NCBI GenBank assembly: GCA_036503555.1
Contig: DASXWQ010000021.1
Coordinates: 1 to 64,000, forward strand
DNA: 64,000 nt
DNA from: Actinocatenispora sp036503555
GTDB lineage: Bacteria > Actinomycetota > Actinomycetes > Mycobacteriales > Micromonosporaceae
Direction of reading: 5' to 3'
The translations under genes were made by a program, and so were the position numbers. Below the pieces are notes generated by a model, which was given only the letters and a program-made list of their open reading frames with translations, searched no databases and had not been told where the DNA came from. Position 1 is the stretch's first letter. Each line of letters opens with the position of its first letter. Shown here piece after piece: positions 34,039-42,480 of this stretch.

Positions 34039-34478
34039 TGCACCCGGTGATCCCGTACCTGATCGCCGCGCTGCTGTTCGGCGTCGGCGGGTACGGCGTG
34101 CTCGTGCGGCGCAACGCCGTCCTGCTGCTCATGTCGATCGAGCTGATGCTCAACGCGGTGAACCTGACGCTGGTCACCGCGGACACCACGATCGTCGGGG
34201 TACCGCGGTCCGGGCAGGTGTTCACGCTGTTCGTGATCGTGCTGGCGGCGGCCGAGGTCGGCGTCGGCCTCGCCGTGATCCTGCGGTTCTTCCGCCTGCG
34301 CGCCTCCGTCGACACCGACGCGGTCGGCGCCGCCGACGACCCCGGCCCGCTCGGCTCCGCCGCTGACGCGGCCGCCGCCGGTGCCGCCGGGGACGACGAC
34401 GGCCCGGCAGGCGCGGCCGGCGACGCGGTCGGCTCGCCGAACCGCCCGACGCCGTACGAGAACGGGGAGGCGCGGTGA
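34038..34478 (+). CDS. nuoK: NADH-quinone oxidoreductase subunit K, second copy, with C-terminal extension
   Basis: 146 residues: the first 97 form a normal three-helix NuoK (SIELMLNAVNLTLV; LAAAEVGVGLAVILRFFRLR). About 45 extra residues rich in Ala, Asp and Gly follow and end with PNRPTPYENGEAR. The primary NuoK (99 residues) has no such tail. Coupled to nuoJ2 by TGATG and to nuoL2 by GTGA. Confidence 0.93.
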   Translation: MHPVIPYLIAALLFGVGGYGVLVRRNAVLLLMSIELMLNAVNLTLVTADTTIVGVPRSGQVFTLFVIVLAAAEVGVGLAVILRFFRLRASVDTDAVGAADDPGPLGSAADAAAAGAAGDDDGPAGAAGDAVGSPNRPTPYENGEAR

Positions 34479-36406
34479 GCCTGCCCACGGTGCTCGCGGT
34501 ACTGCTGCCGGCGGTACCCGGTGCGGCCGGCCTGGCCGGGCTGCTGGTCCGGCCGCCCGCCCGGCGGGCCGCGGCCGCGCTCGGCGTCACGGCGACGGCG
34601 GTGGCGTTGGCCGCGGCCGCCGCGCTCGTCACGGTCCGGCAGGACGTCGTCGCGTCGACGACGCTGGCCGATCTCGGCGACGTCTCCGTGCACGTCGGCG
34701 TACGCGTGGATCCGGTCGCGGCGGTCGTCGCGGTCGCGGTCGGCGTCGTCGCGCTGCTGGTGCAGGTCTACTCGGTGGCGTACCTGCGGGGCGACGACCG
34801 GTATGCACCGTACGCCGCGCAGGTGAGCCTGTTCTGCGCCGCGATGCTGACCGTCGTGGTGGCCTCCGACCTGGTGCAGCTGCTGGTCGGCTGGGAGGTC
34901 ATGGGCATCTGCTCGTACCTGCTGATCGGGCACGACCGGACGCTGCCGGAGGCGCCGGCCGCCGCGGTCAAGGCGTTCCTGGTGACCCGGGTCGGCGACG
35001 TGGGCTTCTGGCTGGGCGTCGTGCTGCTGGGTACGGGTGCGGGCAGTTTCCGGATCGACGACGTGATCCGGGCCGCCGCGTCCGGTGAGCTGTCGCACGC
35101 CCGGGTCACCGCGGCCTGCCTGCTGCTGCTCGCCGGGGTGGCGGGCAAGAGCGCACAGTTCCCGCTGCACACCTGGCTGCCGGACGCGATGGCCGGCCCC
35201 ACCCCGATCAGTGCGCTGATCCACGCGGCGACGATGGTCGCCGCCGGCATCTACGTCGTCGCCCGGCTCTATCCGCTGTTCCTCTCGTCGCCAGCGGCGC
35301 TGACCGTACTCGGGCTCATGGCCGCGGTGACGATGCTGCTCGGCGCGCTGGCTGCGACCGCGCAGGACGACATCAAGCGGGTGCTCGCGTGGTCGACGGT
35401 GAGCCAGCTCGCGTACATGGCGGGGGCGCTCGCGGTCGGCTCCGACCAGGCGGCGATCTTCCACCTGCTGACGCACGCCGCGTTCAAGGCGCTGCTGTTC
35501 CTGGCCGCCGGCTCCGTGATCCACGCCGCCGGTACGAACCTGATGAGCCGCATGGGTGGGCTGCGCCGCGGCATGCCGGTCACGTTCTGGACGATGACGA
35601 TCGGCCTCGCCGCGCTGGCCGGCGTACCACCGTTCGCCGGGTTCTGGAGCAAGGAGTCGGTGCTGGACGCGGCCGCGCGCGGCACACCGTCGAGCCCGGC
35701 GCCGGTACACGTGCTGGTCCTGGTCGCCGGCCTGGCCACCGTCGCCGTCACCGCCTGGTACGTGACGCGGCTGTGGCTGCGCACGTTCTTCGGCGCGCGC
35801 CGGGGTGCGGCCGGCCACGAGCCGGCCCGCGCGATGTGGGTGCCGCTGGTGCTGCTGGCCGTACCGGCGGTCGGGCTGGGCGTGCTGTCGCTGCTGCGCA
35901 ACCCGGCGCGCACCGAGTTCGGCTGGTTCGCGTACACGCCGCGGCACTACGCCGAATACCTGCCGGACAACACGATCCTGGCGACGGCGACCCGGCACGG
36001 CGGCGCGTCGTTCGGCGGGCCCGACCTGGACCCGCTGATCGTGGCGATCAGCCTGGTGCTCACCGCGGCCGGCGTCCTCGGCGCGTACCTGGTCTGGCGC
36101 CGGGACACCGCCGCCGAGCCGGCCCGCGTACTCGGGCGGGCCGGTGGGCTGTTCGCGGCCGGGTTCCGGCTGGACGACGTGCAGCGCGCCCTCGTGGTAC
36201 GGCCGGTGCAGGCGCTCGCCACCGCCGTCTGGCTGGGCGACGCGCGCGTCGTCGACGGCGCGGTCACCGACACCGCCCGCGGTACGCGCCGCCTCGGCCG
36301 CGGCCTGGCCCGCCTGCACACCGGCCTGCCCGGCTACCTCACCGCGGTACTCGCCGGCGCGGTACTCCTCGGCCTCGTCGCCGTACTCGTCGGAGGTGTG
36401 CGGTGA
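34475..36406 (+). CDS. nuoL: NADH-quinone oxidoreductase subunit L, second copy
   Basis: A 643-residue antiporter-like subunit. Key segments are kept: LLVGWEVMGICSYLLIGHD, GKSAQFPLHTWLPDAMAGPTPISALIHAATMVAAG, IKRVLAWSTVSQLAYMAG and HAAFKALLFLAAGSVIHA. Thus both the pumping lysines and the key glutamate appear intact. The GTG overlaps the nuoK2 stop and the TGA overlaps nuoM2. It is clearly homologous to the primary NuoL at 1868-3787 but diverged. Confidence 0.95.
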   Translation: MSLPTVLAVLLPAVPGAAGLAGLLVRPPARRAAAALGVTATAVALAAAAALVTVRQDVVASTTLADLGDVSVHVGVRVDPVAAVVAVAVGVVALLVQVYSVAYLRGDDRYAPYAAQVSLFCAAMLTVVVASDLVQLLVGWEVMGICSYLLIGHDRTLPEAPAAAVKAFLVTRVGDVGFWLGVVLLGTGAGSFRIDDVIRAAASGELSHARVTAACLLLLAGVAGKSAQFPLHTWLPDAMAGPTPISALIHAATMVAAGIYVVARLYPLFLSSPAALTVLGLMAAVTMLLGALAATAQDDIKRVLAWSTVSQLAYMAGALAVGSDQAAIFHLLTHAAFKALLFLAAGSVIHAAGTNLMSRMGGLRRGMPVTFWTMTIGLAALAGVPPFAGFWSKESVLDAAARGTPSSPAPVHVLVLVAGLATVAVTAWYVTRLWLRTFFGARRGAAGHEPARAMWVPLVLLAVPAVGLGVLSLLRNPARTEFGWFAYTPRHYAEYLPDNTILATATRHGGASFGGPDLDPLIVAISLVLTAAGVLGAYLVWRRDTAAEPARVLGRAGGLFAAGFRLDDVQRALVVRPVQALATAVWLGDARVVDGAVTDTARGTRRLGRGLARLHTGLPGYLTAVLAGAVLLGLVAVLVGGVR

Positions 36407-37950
36407 CCGTCCTGCTGGTCGCAACCCTGGCCGTACCGGCCGTCGGTGCGCTGGCCGCTGCGCTGCTGCCGGACCGTACCGGCCGGGTCGTCGGGACCGT
36501 CGCGGCGGCGCTCGCGTTCCTCGCGTCGGTGGCGTTGGCGTTCGGCCGGGCGTCGGGCGGGCACGGCGCGATCCGGCCGTGGCACCAGCTCGACCTGCCC
36601 TGGGTACCGTCGCTCGACCTGCGGTTCCACCTCGGTGTGGACGGCATCTCCTGGCCGCTGGTCGTCCTGACGACGCTGCTGACACTCCTGTGCTGTGGGT
36701 ACACGATGTGGCGGGTGCCGGTCCCGGGCGTGGACCGGCCGGGGGTCGACCCGGGTGCGCCGGCCGAGGAGGCGGTGTCGGGGGCGCGCGGGCGCTACCT
36801 GGTGGCGCTGCTGCTGGTGATCGAGGTCGGCATCCTCGGCGTGTTCGAGTCGCTGGACCTGGTGCTGTTCTTCGTGTTCTTCGAGGTCGTCCTGCTCCCC
36901 ATGTACGCGGTGATCGCGGTGTGGGGCGGCGCCCGGCGCCGGGCCGCGGCGACGAAGTTCGTGCTGTACACGCTGTTCGGGTCGGTGCTGCTGCTGGCCG
37001 GCGTGTTCGTGGTGGTGGCGCAGGCGGGCACCGCCGACCTGGTGACGTTGACGCAGCGCGGCGGCGCCGGCCTCGGCCACGGTACGCAGGTGCTCGCGTT
37101 CGCGCTGCTGGCGCTGGCGTTCGCGGTCAAGTCGCCGCTGTGGCCGCTGCACACCTGGCTGCCGGACGCGCACACCGAGGCGCCGACGGTCGGATCCGTG
37201 GTGCTGGCCGGCGTGCTGCTCAAGATGGGCACGTACGGACTGCTCCGCGTCGCCGTCGGTGCCGCCCCCGCCGGCGCCCGTACGCTCGCGCCGGTGCTCG
37301 GCATCCTCGCCACCGCGGCCATCCTCGTCGGTGCGCTGGTCTGCCTGCGGCAGACGGAGCTGAAGCGGCTCATCGCGTACTCGTCGGTCGGGCACATGGG
37401 TTTCGTGCTGCTCGGCATCGCCACGCTGACCGCAACCGGCTTCCAGGCCGCGCTGGTCGGCAACGTCGCGCACGGCCTGCTGACCGGGCTGCTGTTCTTC
37501 CTGGCCGGCGCGCTCAAGGACCGTACGCACACCGGCGAGCTGTCCGCGCTCGGTGGCCTCCGCGAGATCGCCCCCGGCCTCGCCGGCCTGCTCGGCTTCG
37601 CCGCGATCGGCTCGCTCGGCCTGCCCGGCCTCGCCGGCTTCTGGGGCGAGTTCTTCACCGTGTACGCCGCCGTCCGGCACGGCGGTCCACTGTGGATGGT
37701 GCTGGCCGTGCTGGCCGCGGTCGGCGGCGCGCTCGCCGCGGCGTACTTCCTGCGGTTGCTGCGCCGGGTGACGCACGGGCCGGCGGCGCGCGCCGTGGCC
37801 GACCTGCGTCCGCCCGGCCTGGCCGGCGTCGAGGTGGCGGCCTGGTCGCCGCTGGTCCTGCTGGCGCTCGCGGTCGGGCTCGTCCCGTCGCTCGTGCTCG
37901 CGCTGACCGCCGCCCCGGTACACGCCCTGGTCACGGTGGTGACCCGATGA
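36403..37950 (+). CDS. nuoM: NADH-quinone oxidoreductase subunit M, second copy
   Basis: A 515-residue antiporter-like subunit. It has LVLFFVFFEVVLLPMYAVIAVWGG (key Glu), VKSPLWPLHTWLPDAHTEAPTVGSV (key Lys) and LKRLIAYSSVGHMGFVLLG. GTG start overlapping the nuoL2 TGA. Its own TGA overlaps, in an ATGA, the first ATG of a tandem 80-bp repeat in place of the expected direct overlap with nuoN2. Confidence 0.95.
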   Translation: MTVLLVATLAVPAVGALAAALLPDRTGRVVGTVAAALAFLASVALAFGRASGGHGAIRPWHQLDLPWVPSLDLRFHLGVDGISWPLVVLTTLLTLLCCGYTMWRVPVPGVDRPGVDPGAPAEEAVSGARGRYLVALLLVIEVGILGVFESLDLVLFFVFFEVVLLPMYAVIAVWGGARRRAAATKFVLYTLFGSVLLLAGVFVVVAQAGTADLVTLTQRGGAGLGHGTQVLAFALLALAFAVKSPLWPLHTWLPDAHTEAPTVGSVVLAGVLLKMGTYGLLRVAVGAAPAGARTLAPVLGILATAAILVGALVCLRQTELKRLIAYSSVGHMGFVLLGIATLTATGFQAALVGNVAHGLLTGLLFFLAGALKDRTHTGELSALGGLREIAPGLAGLLGFAAIGSLGLPGLAGFWGEFFTVYAAVRHGGPLWMVLAVLAAVGGALAAAYFLRLLRRVTHGPAARAVADLRPPGLAGVEVAAWSPLVLLALAVGLVPSLVLALTAAPVHALVTVVTR

Positions 37951-38030
37951 GCGTGCGTGAGCGAGTGAATCGTCAGTGCTGTGCGTTCGTGCCTCGTGCC
38001 GGCTCGGAGCGGAGCGAGGAGGCGGCATGA
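37947..38030 (+). CDS. 27-residue frame in repeat copy 1
   Basis: ATG overlapping the nuoM2 stop, 27 codons (MSVRERVNRQCC... ending GSERSEEAA), TGA overlapping the next ATG. The frame spans the first 80-bp repeat unit and could be translated by coupling. Whether the peptide matters, or only keeping the frame open, is unknown. Confidence 0.4.
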   Translation: MSVRERVNRQCCAFVPRAGSERSEEAA

Positions 38031-38110
38031 GCGAGCGTGAGCGAGTGAATCGTCAGTGCTGTGCGTTCGTGTCTCGTGCCGGCTCGGAGCGGAGCGAGGA
38101 GGCGGCATGA
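37951..38110 (+). repeat. Two 80-bp tandem repeats in the nuoM2/nuoN2 junction
   Basis: Positions 37951-38030 and 38031-38110 are identical at 78 of 80 bases (differences at the 4th and 42nd base of the unit). Each unit starts GCG after an ATGA, contains CGTCAGTGCTGTGCGTTCGT and GGCTCGGAGCGGAGCGAGG, and ends AGGCGGCATGA. So each unit regenerates a ribosome site and an ATGA stop-start overlap. Confidence 0.95.
38027..38110 (+). CDS. 27-residue frame in repeat copy 2
   Basis: Same frame as in copy 1 with two substitutions at the protein level (MSERERVNRQCC...; Ser in place of Pro at residue 16). Its TGA overlaps the ATG of nuoN2, and GAGGAGG lies six bases before that ATG. Confidence 0.4.
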   Translation: MSERERVNRQCCAFVSRAGSERSEEAA

Positions 38111-39633
38111 GCGTTCAGTCGATCGACCATGTCGCGCTGCTCCCCGCGTACCTGGCGGCGTTGACGGCGGTCGCCGCGTTCGTCACCGACCTGGTCGTAC
38201 CGGGGCGGCGCGGGCCGGTGCTGACGGTCGCCGCCGCCGGTACGGTCGCGACGGCCGTGGCCGCGATCCTCGTCGGGGCCGGGCCGCGCCGCGCCACGTT
38301 CTGCACCGCGGGCGGTGTGCTGCCCGGCGGCGTTCGCGTCGGCCCCTCCTGCTCGTACGTCGCGGACCACACCGGCGCGCTCGTCGCCGTCGCGTTCTGC
38401 GTCGTCACCCTGGCCGTGCTGGGGCTGTCCACCCCGGCGCTGCGGTCCCGCGTCGCGCCGAGCGGGGAGTACACGTTCCTGCTGGCGGCGTCGCTCGTCG
38501 GCGGCGTCGTCCTCGGCTACTCGCGGGACCTGATCACGCTGGTGATCGCGCTGGAGACGCTGACCCTCCCGCTGTACGCGCTGGTCGGCCTGCGCCGCCG
38601 CGCCTCGGTGTCCGAGGATCCGCGTGGCCCGCTCGACGCGGCCGCGGGCGCCGTGACGTTCTTCGCCGTGTCGGTGGTGTCGACGGCGGTGACCCTGCTC
38701 GGCGCCGCCCTGCTGTACGGCCTGACCGGCGCGGTGCACCTGGACCGGCTGGCGACCGCGCTCGCGCACCGCGACGACCTGCGCCACGTACCGCTGACCG
38801 CGGCCGCGGTGCTGCTGGTGCTGGTGGGCCTGGCGTTCAAGGTCGCGGCGGTCCCGTTCCACGGCTGGGCGCCCGCCACGTACGACGGGGCGCCGCTGCC
38901 GGTCGCGGCGTACCTGTCGACCGCGTCGAAGCTCGGCGGCGTCGTCGCCCTGCTGTACGTCGCCGTCGACGCGCTGCGCCCCTGGCTCGACGTCGCGGGC
39001 CCGCTGCTCGCCGTACTCGCCGTCGCCAGCATGACCGTCGGCAACCTCGTCGCGCTGCGCCAGTCGGCGATGGTGCGGCTGCTCGCGTTCTCCTCCGTCG
39101 CCCAGGCCGGGTACCTGCTGGCCCCGCTCGGCGCGCTCGGCTCCGGCGCCGGCCGCGACGCGCTGGCCGCCGTCGTCGCCGGCACCCTCGGGTACACGCT
39201 GTTCTACCTGCTGCTGGAGTTGGGTGCGTTCGCCGGGGTGGTGGCGCTGCGCGGCCCCGGGCCGGGCGGCGACCTCGACGAGTACCGCGGTGCCGGGCGG
39301 GCGCGGCCGTGGGTCGGCGCGGCGCTGGCATTCGCCCTGATCGGCCTCGCCGGGCTGCCGCCGGGCCTCGCCGGCCTCTTCGCCAAGGTCACCGTCGTAC
39401 GCGCCGCGCTGGCCGGCGACGCCGCCTGGCTCGCCGTGGTGATCGGCCTCAACGCCGTCGTCGGTCTGGCGTACTACCTGCGCGTCGTGGTCCAGCTCTA
39501 CCGTCCCGGGACGGCGGTGACGCCCGCGCGGGTACCGGTGCCGGTGGCGCTCGTGCTGGCCGTGGTCACCGCGGGCGCGGTCGTCGTCGGCTTCGCGCCG
39601 CAGCTCGTCCTGGACGCCGCCGCGCTCTTCTGA
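38107..39633 (+). CDS. nuoN: NADH-quinone oxidoreductase subunit N, second copy
   Basis: A 508-residue antiporter-like subunit: LITLVIALETLTLPLYALVGLRRR (key Glu), FKVAAVPFHGWAPATYDGAPLPVAAYLST (key Lys) and VRLLAFSSVAQAGYLLAPLGA. It starts at the ATG inside the end of the second 80-bp repeat, with GAGGAGG as ribosome site. Last gene of the second nuo set. Confidence 0.93.
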   Translation: MSVQSIDHVALLPAYLAALTAVAAFVTDLVVPGRRGPVLTVAAAGTVATAVAAILVGAGPRRATFCTAGGVLPGGVRVGPSCSYVADHTGALVAVAFCVVTLAVLGLSTPALRSRVAPSGEYTFLLAASLVGGVVLGYSRDLITLVIALETLTLPLYALVGLRRRASVSEDPRGPLDAAAGAVTFFAVSVVSTAVTLLGAALLYGLTGAVHLDRLATALAHRDDLRHVPLTAAAVLLVLVGLAFKVAAVPFHGWAPATYDGAPLPVAAYLSTASKLGGVVALLYVAVDALRPWLDVAGPLLAVLAVASMTVGNLVALRQSAMVRLLAFSSVAQAGYLLAPLGALGSGAGRDALAAVVAGTLGYTLFYLLLELGAFAGVVALRGPGPGGDLDEYRGAGRARPWVGAALAFALIGLAGLPPGLAGLFAKVTVVRAALAGDAAWLAVVIGLNAVVGLAYYLRVVVQLYRPGTAVTPARVPVPVALVLAVVTAGAVVVGFAPQLVLDAAALF

Positions 39634-39761
39634 CCGCCAGCGTTTTCCCAGCTCCGTACCAGCGAACGGGGGGATGCTGGTGGTGGGCCCCGCTGCCCGC
39701 CGCCGGGATGAAAGCACCAGCCCGCGGCGTTGTACGGGATCCACGGGACATTCGGGGAGTG

Positions 39762-40652
39762 ATGAGGGTGACCGTGCACCGGCACCACAACGGTCTGCGT
39801 ACGGCCCTGCTGCTGGGCGCGCTGACCGCACTGATCATCGGCATCGGATACCTGATCGGTGGCGGCACCGGTCTGATCATCGCGGTGCTGATCTCGCTCG
39901 CGATGAACGCCGCCACCTACTTCTGGTCCGACAAGATCGCGCTGCGCTCGATGGGTGCGCAACCGGTCACCGAGGCACAGGCCCCCGCGTTGTACGCGAT
40001 GGTCCGCGAGCTGTCGAGCGCCGCCCGGCAGCCCATGCCCCGGCTCTACGTCAGCCCCACCGCGCAGCCCAACGCGTTCGCCACCGGCCGCAACCCGCAG
40101 AACGCGGCGGTCTGCGTCACCGACGGCATCACGCGGATCCTGACCGCCCGCGAGCTGCGCGCCGTCATCGGACACGAGCTGTCCCACGTGTACAACCGGG
40201 ACATCCTGATCTCCAGCGTCGCCGCCGCGCTCGGCGGCATCATCACCGCCCTGGCGTACCTGGCCTGGTTCATCCCGTTCGGCCGGTCGGACGACGACGA
40301 CGGTCCCGGCATCCTGGGCCTGCTGGCGATGCTGATCCTCGGCCCGATCGCCGCGTCGCTGATCCAGCTCGGCATCAGCCGCAGCCGGGAGTACGAGGCG
40401 GACGCCGACGGCGCGCGCCTGTCCGGCGACCCGCTCTCGCTGGCCAGCGCGCTCCGCAAGATCGACGCGGGCGCCCGGTCGATGCCGCTGCAACCGACGA
40501 GTCAGCTCCAGTCCAGCGCGCACCTCATGATCGCGAACCCGCTGCGGGCCGCGGGCGTCGCGAAGCTGTTCTCCACCCACCCGCCGATGGCGGACCGGGT
40601 GGAGCGCCTGGAGCAGATGGCCATCACCGGCGGGCAGTACGCCCCGCGCTGA
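39762..40652 (+). CDS. htpX: M48-family membrane zinc metalloprotease HtpX
   Basis: A 296-residue membrane protease that degrades damaged membrane proteins. Two N-terminal helices (about 13-50), the zinc motif HELSH at 138-142, two more helices (about 150-205) and the SREYEADADGA segment with the third metal ligand are all present. ATG with GGGGAG upstream; GTG 39768 is an alternative. A strong terminator follows. Confidence 0.95.
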   Translation: MRVTVHRHHNGLRTALLLGALTALIIGIGYLIGGGTGLIIAVLISLAMNAATYFWSDKIALRSMGAQPVTEAQAPALYAMVRELSSAARQPMPRLYVSPTAQPNAFATGRNPQNAAVCVTDGITRILTARELRAVIGHELSHVYNRDILISSVAAALGGIITALAYLAWFIPFGRSDDDDGPGILGLLAMLILGPIAASLIQLGISRSREYEADADGARLSGDPLSLASALRKIDAGARSMPLQPTSQLQSSAHLMIANPLRAAGVAKLFSTHPPMADRVERLEQMAITGGQYAPR

Positions 40653-40664
40653 CCACACCCCGAC

Positions 40665-40698
40665 ACGTCCCGGCCCGTCCCCGCACGGGCCGGGACGT
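40665..40698 (+). terminator. Strong terminator after htpX
   Basis: ACGTCCCGGCCCGT (40665-40678) and its exact complement (40685-40698) form a perfect 14-base stem with a 6-base loop, and further T residues follow the stem. Confidence 0.85.
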
Positions 40699-40783
40699 TT
40701 CCTGCCACCGGGGTACGTGGGTTAGCGTCCGGGCATGATCCACGCGGCCCGGCCCGCCGGGCACGCCACCCGTGAGGACGGTC

Positions 40784-41596
40784 ATGACACCTGTCGAGCT
40801 CAGCCACCACGCCGGTACCCGCGGTGACGTGGTCGTGCACCGCTGGCGGCACCCCGACCCGACGCACCTGGTCCTGCTCGCCCACGGGTACGGCGAGCAC
40901 CTCGGGCGGTACGGGCACGTCGCCGACGCGTTCCGCGCCAACGGCGCCGAGGTCGTCGGCCCGGACCACCTGGGCCACGGCCGGTCCGCGGGGGAGCGGG
41001 TCCTCGTCGAGTCGTACGACGACGTCCTGGCCGACTTCCACGCCGTCGCCGAGGCCGCCCGCACCGACCTGCCGGTGGTACTCGTGGGCCACTCGATGGG
41101 CGGCATGATCGCCGCCCGGTACGCCCAGCTGCACGGCACCGACCTGACCGCCGTCGTCCTGTCCGGGCCGGTCCTCGGCAGCTGGTACCCGGTGGAGTTC
41201 GCCGACGGCGACATCCCCGACGAGCCGCTGGACGTCAGCACCCTGTCCCGCGACCCGGCCGTCGGCGAACGCTACGACGCCGACCCGCTCATCTGGCACG
41301 GCCCGTTCAAGCGGTCCACGCTGCGGGCCGTCGGCCGCTGCCTCGACGAGATCAACGCCGGCCCCCGGCTCGCGCCGCCGACGCTGTGGGCGCACGGTGG
41401 CGACGACCGTCTCGTACCGATCGGGCCGACCCGCGCGGGCATCGCGCGGATCCGCAACGACAACCTGACCGCCGTGGAGTACCCGGGCGCCCGCCACGAG
41501 ATCTTCAACGAGACCAACGCCGCGGCCGTCCTCGCCGACGTCACGCGCTTCGTGACCTCCGCGCTCCGCGGTACCCCCGGCGGCCTGCCCCGCTGA
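40784..41596 (+). CDS. Alpha/beta hydrolase (monoacylglycerol-lipase-like)
   Basis: A 270-residue serine hydrolase of the Hydrolase_4 / monoacylglycerol lipase group: HGYGEHLGRYGHVADAF near the start, GPDHLGHGRSAG, nucleophile GHSMGG (Ser104), Asp208 in HGGDDRLVP and His238 in ARHEIFNE. No signal peptide, so probably intracellular. ATG with GAGG upstream. A TAGCGT seven bases before an out-of-frame ATG at 40735 hints at a leaderless upstream frame of 30 codons overlapping the start. Confidence 0.9.
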   Translation: MTPVELSHHAGTRGDVVVHRWRHPDPTHLVLLAHGYGEHLGRYGHVADAFRANGAEVVGPDHLGHGRSAGERVLVESYDDVLADFHAVAEAARTDLPVVLVGHSMGGMIAARYAQLHGTDLTAVVLSGPVLGSWYPVEFADGDIPDEPLDVSTLSRDPAVGERYDADPLIWHGPFKRSTLRAVGRCLDEINAGPRLAPPTLWAHGGDDRLVPIGPTRAGIARIRNDNLTAVEYPGARHEIFNETNAAAVLADVTRFVTSALRGTPGGLPR

Positions 41597-42088
41597 TCAG
41601 CGGTAGTTGGTGAACTGCAGCGGGATCTCGATGTCCGACTGCTTCAGCAGCGCGATCACGGCCTGCAGGTCGTCCTTCTTCTTGCCGGTCACCCGCAGCT
41701 GATCGGCCTGGATCTGGGCCTGCACACCCTTCGGGCCCTCGTCCCGGATCAGCTTGCTGATCTTCTTCGCCTGGTCCTGCTCGATCCCGGACACCAGCCC
41801 ACAACTGATCTTGTACGTCTTGCCCGACGCCTGCGCCTCCCCGGCGTCCAGCGCCTTGAGCGAGACGTTCCGCTTCACCAGCTTCTCCTTGAAGACCTCC
41901 AGCACGGCCTTCACGCGCTCCTCGGTCTCGGCGGTCAACGCCACCGTCTCCTCACCCGCCCAGGAGATGTCGGCCCCGGTACCCCGGAAGTCGAAGCGCT
42001 GGCTGATCTCCTTGGCCGCCTGGTTCAGCGCGTTGTCGACCTCCTGCCGGTCAAGCTTGCTGACGATGTCGAAGCTCGGATTCGCCAC
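41597..42088 (-). CDS. yajQ: YajQ-family (DUF520) cyclic-di-GMP/nucleotide-binding protein
   Basis: A 163-residue protein with the complete YajQ signature: ANPSFDIVSKLDRQEVDNALNQAAKEISQRFDFRG at the start and GVQAQIQADQLRVTGKKKDDLQAVIALLK near the end, closing with PLQFTNYR. Some YajQ proteins bind c-di-GMP and act on transcription; the window also has a GGDEF-EAL protein 2.1 kb away. GTG at 42088. Its stop abuts the convergent hydrolase stop. Confidence 0.95.
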   Translation of the reverse strand: MANPSFDIVSKLDRQEVDNALNQAAKEISQRFDFRGTGADISWAGEETVALTAETEERVKAVLEVFKEKLVKRNVSLKALDAGEAQASGKTYKISCGLVSGIEQDQAKKISKLIRDEGPKGVQAQIQADQLRVTGKKKDDLQAVIALLKQSDIEIPLQFTNYR

Positions 42089-42247
42089 GGATCGTGCTCC
42101 CGTACTGCGTCGATGACCTGATCTGCCCGTACCGCGGGCGCACCCGTCGGAGCCCACCCGCTCCGCCGACGCTACCCGTTTGCGTTGCCCCCCGGGCGTA
42201 CGGCTATCCTTCTCAGGCACCCCGCGCTCACGCGTGTGGCGCACCCT

Positions 42248-42329
42248 GGCGGGTTGCCCGAGTGGCCAAAGGGAGCGGACTGTAAATCCGTCGGCTATGC
42301 CTACACAGGTTCAAATCCTGTACCCGCCA
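42248..42329 (+). tRNA. tRNA-Tyr (anticodon GTA)
   Basis: An 82-base class II tRNA. Acceptor GGCGGGT (42248-42254) pairs with ACCCGCC (42322-42328), discriminator A. The anticodon loop CTGTAAA has GTA at 42282-42284. A long variable arm follows, and the T-loop is GGTTCAAATCC. CCA is not encoded. A hairpin terminator follows and an integrase remnant lies 211 bases downstream. Confidence 0.96.
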
Positions 42330-42341
42330 CACCAGCACGAA

Positions 42342-42379
42342 AAGGCCCCTGGCTAGCGGAAACGCTGGCCAGGGGCCTT
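42342..42379 (+). terminator. Terminator of tRNA-Tyr
   Basis: A 17-base stem (42342-42358 with 42363-42379) with one G-U pair and a GAAA tetraloop, followed by CTTCTTCG. Confidence 0.85.
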
Positions 42380-42480
42380 CTTCGTCGGTCCGGCCGCGTC
42401 CGACGCCGACCGGCGGTCTACGGCCAGCCGCGCCGAATACGCGCCGAAGTTTCGAGGGCACAGTCTCGCGCTGAGGGCAC

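Noticed and set aside
33458..36685. A 1075-codon reverse open frame across nuoJ2-K2-L2
   Set aside because: Arg/Pro/Gly-rich antisense of coupled nuo genes with strong family signatures on the other strand.
37947..38110. Tandem 27-residue frames as a real peptide pair
   Set aside because: I do not claim a peptide function: near-identity at DNA level including the junctions is better explained by repeat duplication; the frames are listed only at low confidence.
42248..42329. Direct repeat of the tRNA-Tyr 3' end marking a complete integrated element
   Set aside because: No second copy of AGGTTCAAATCCTGTACCC was seen in the window, so the limits of any element cannot be drawn.
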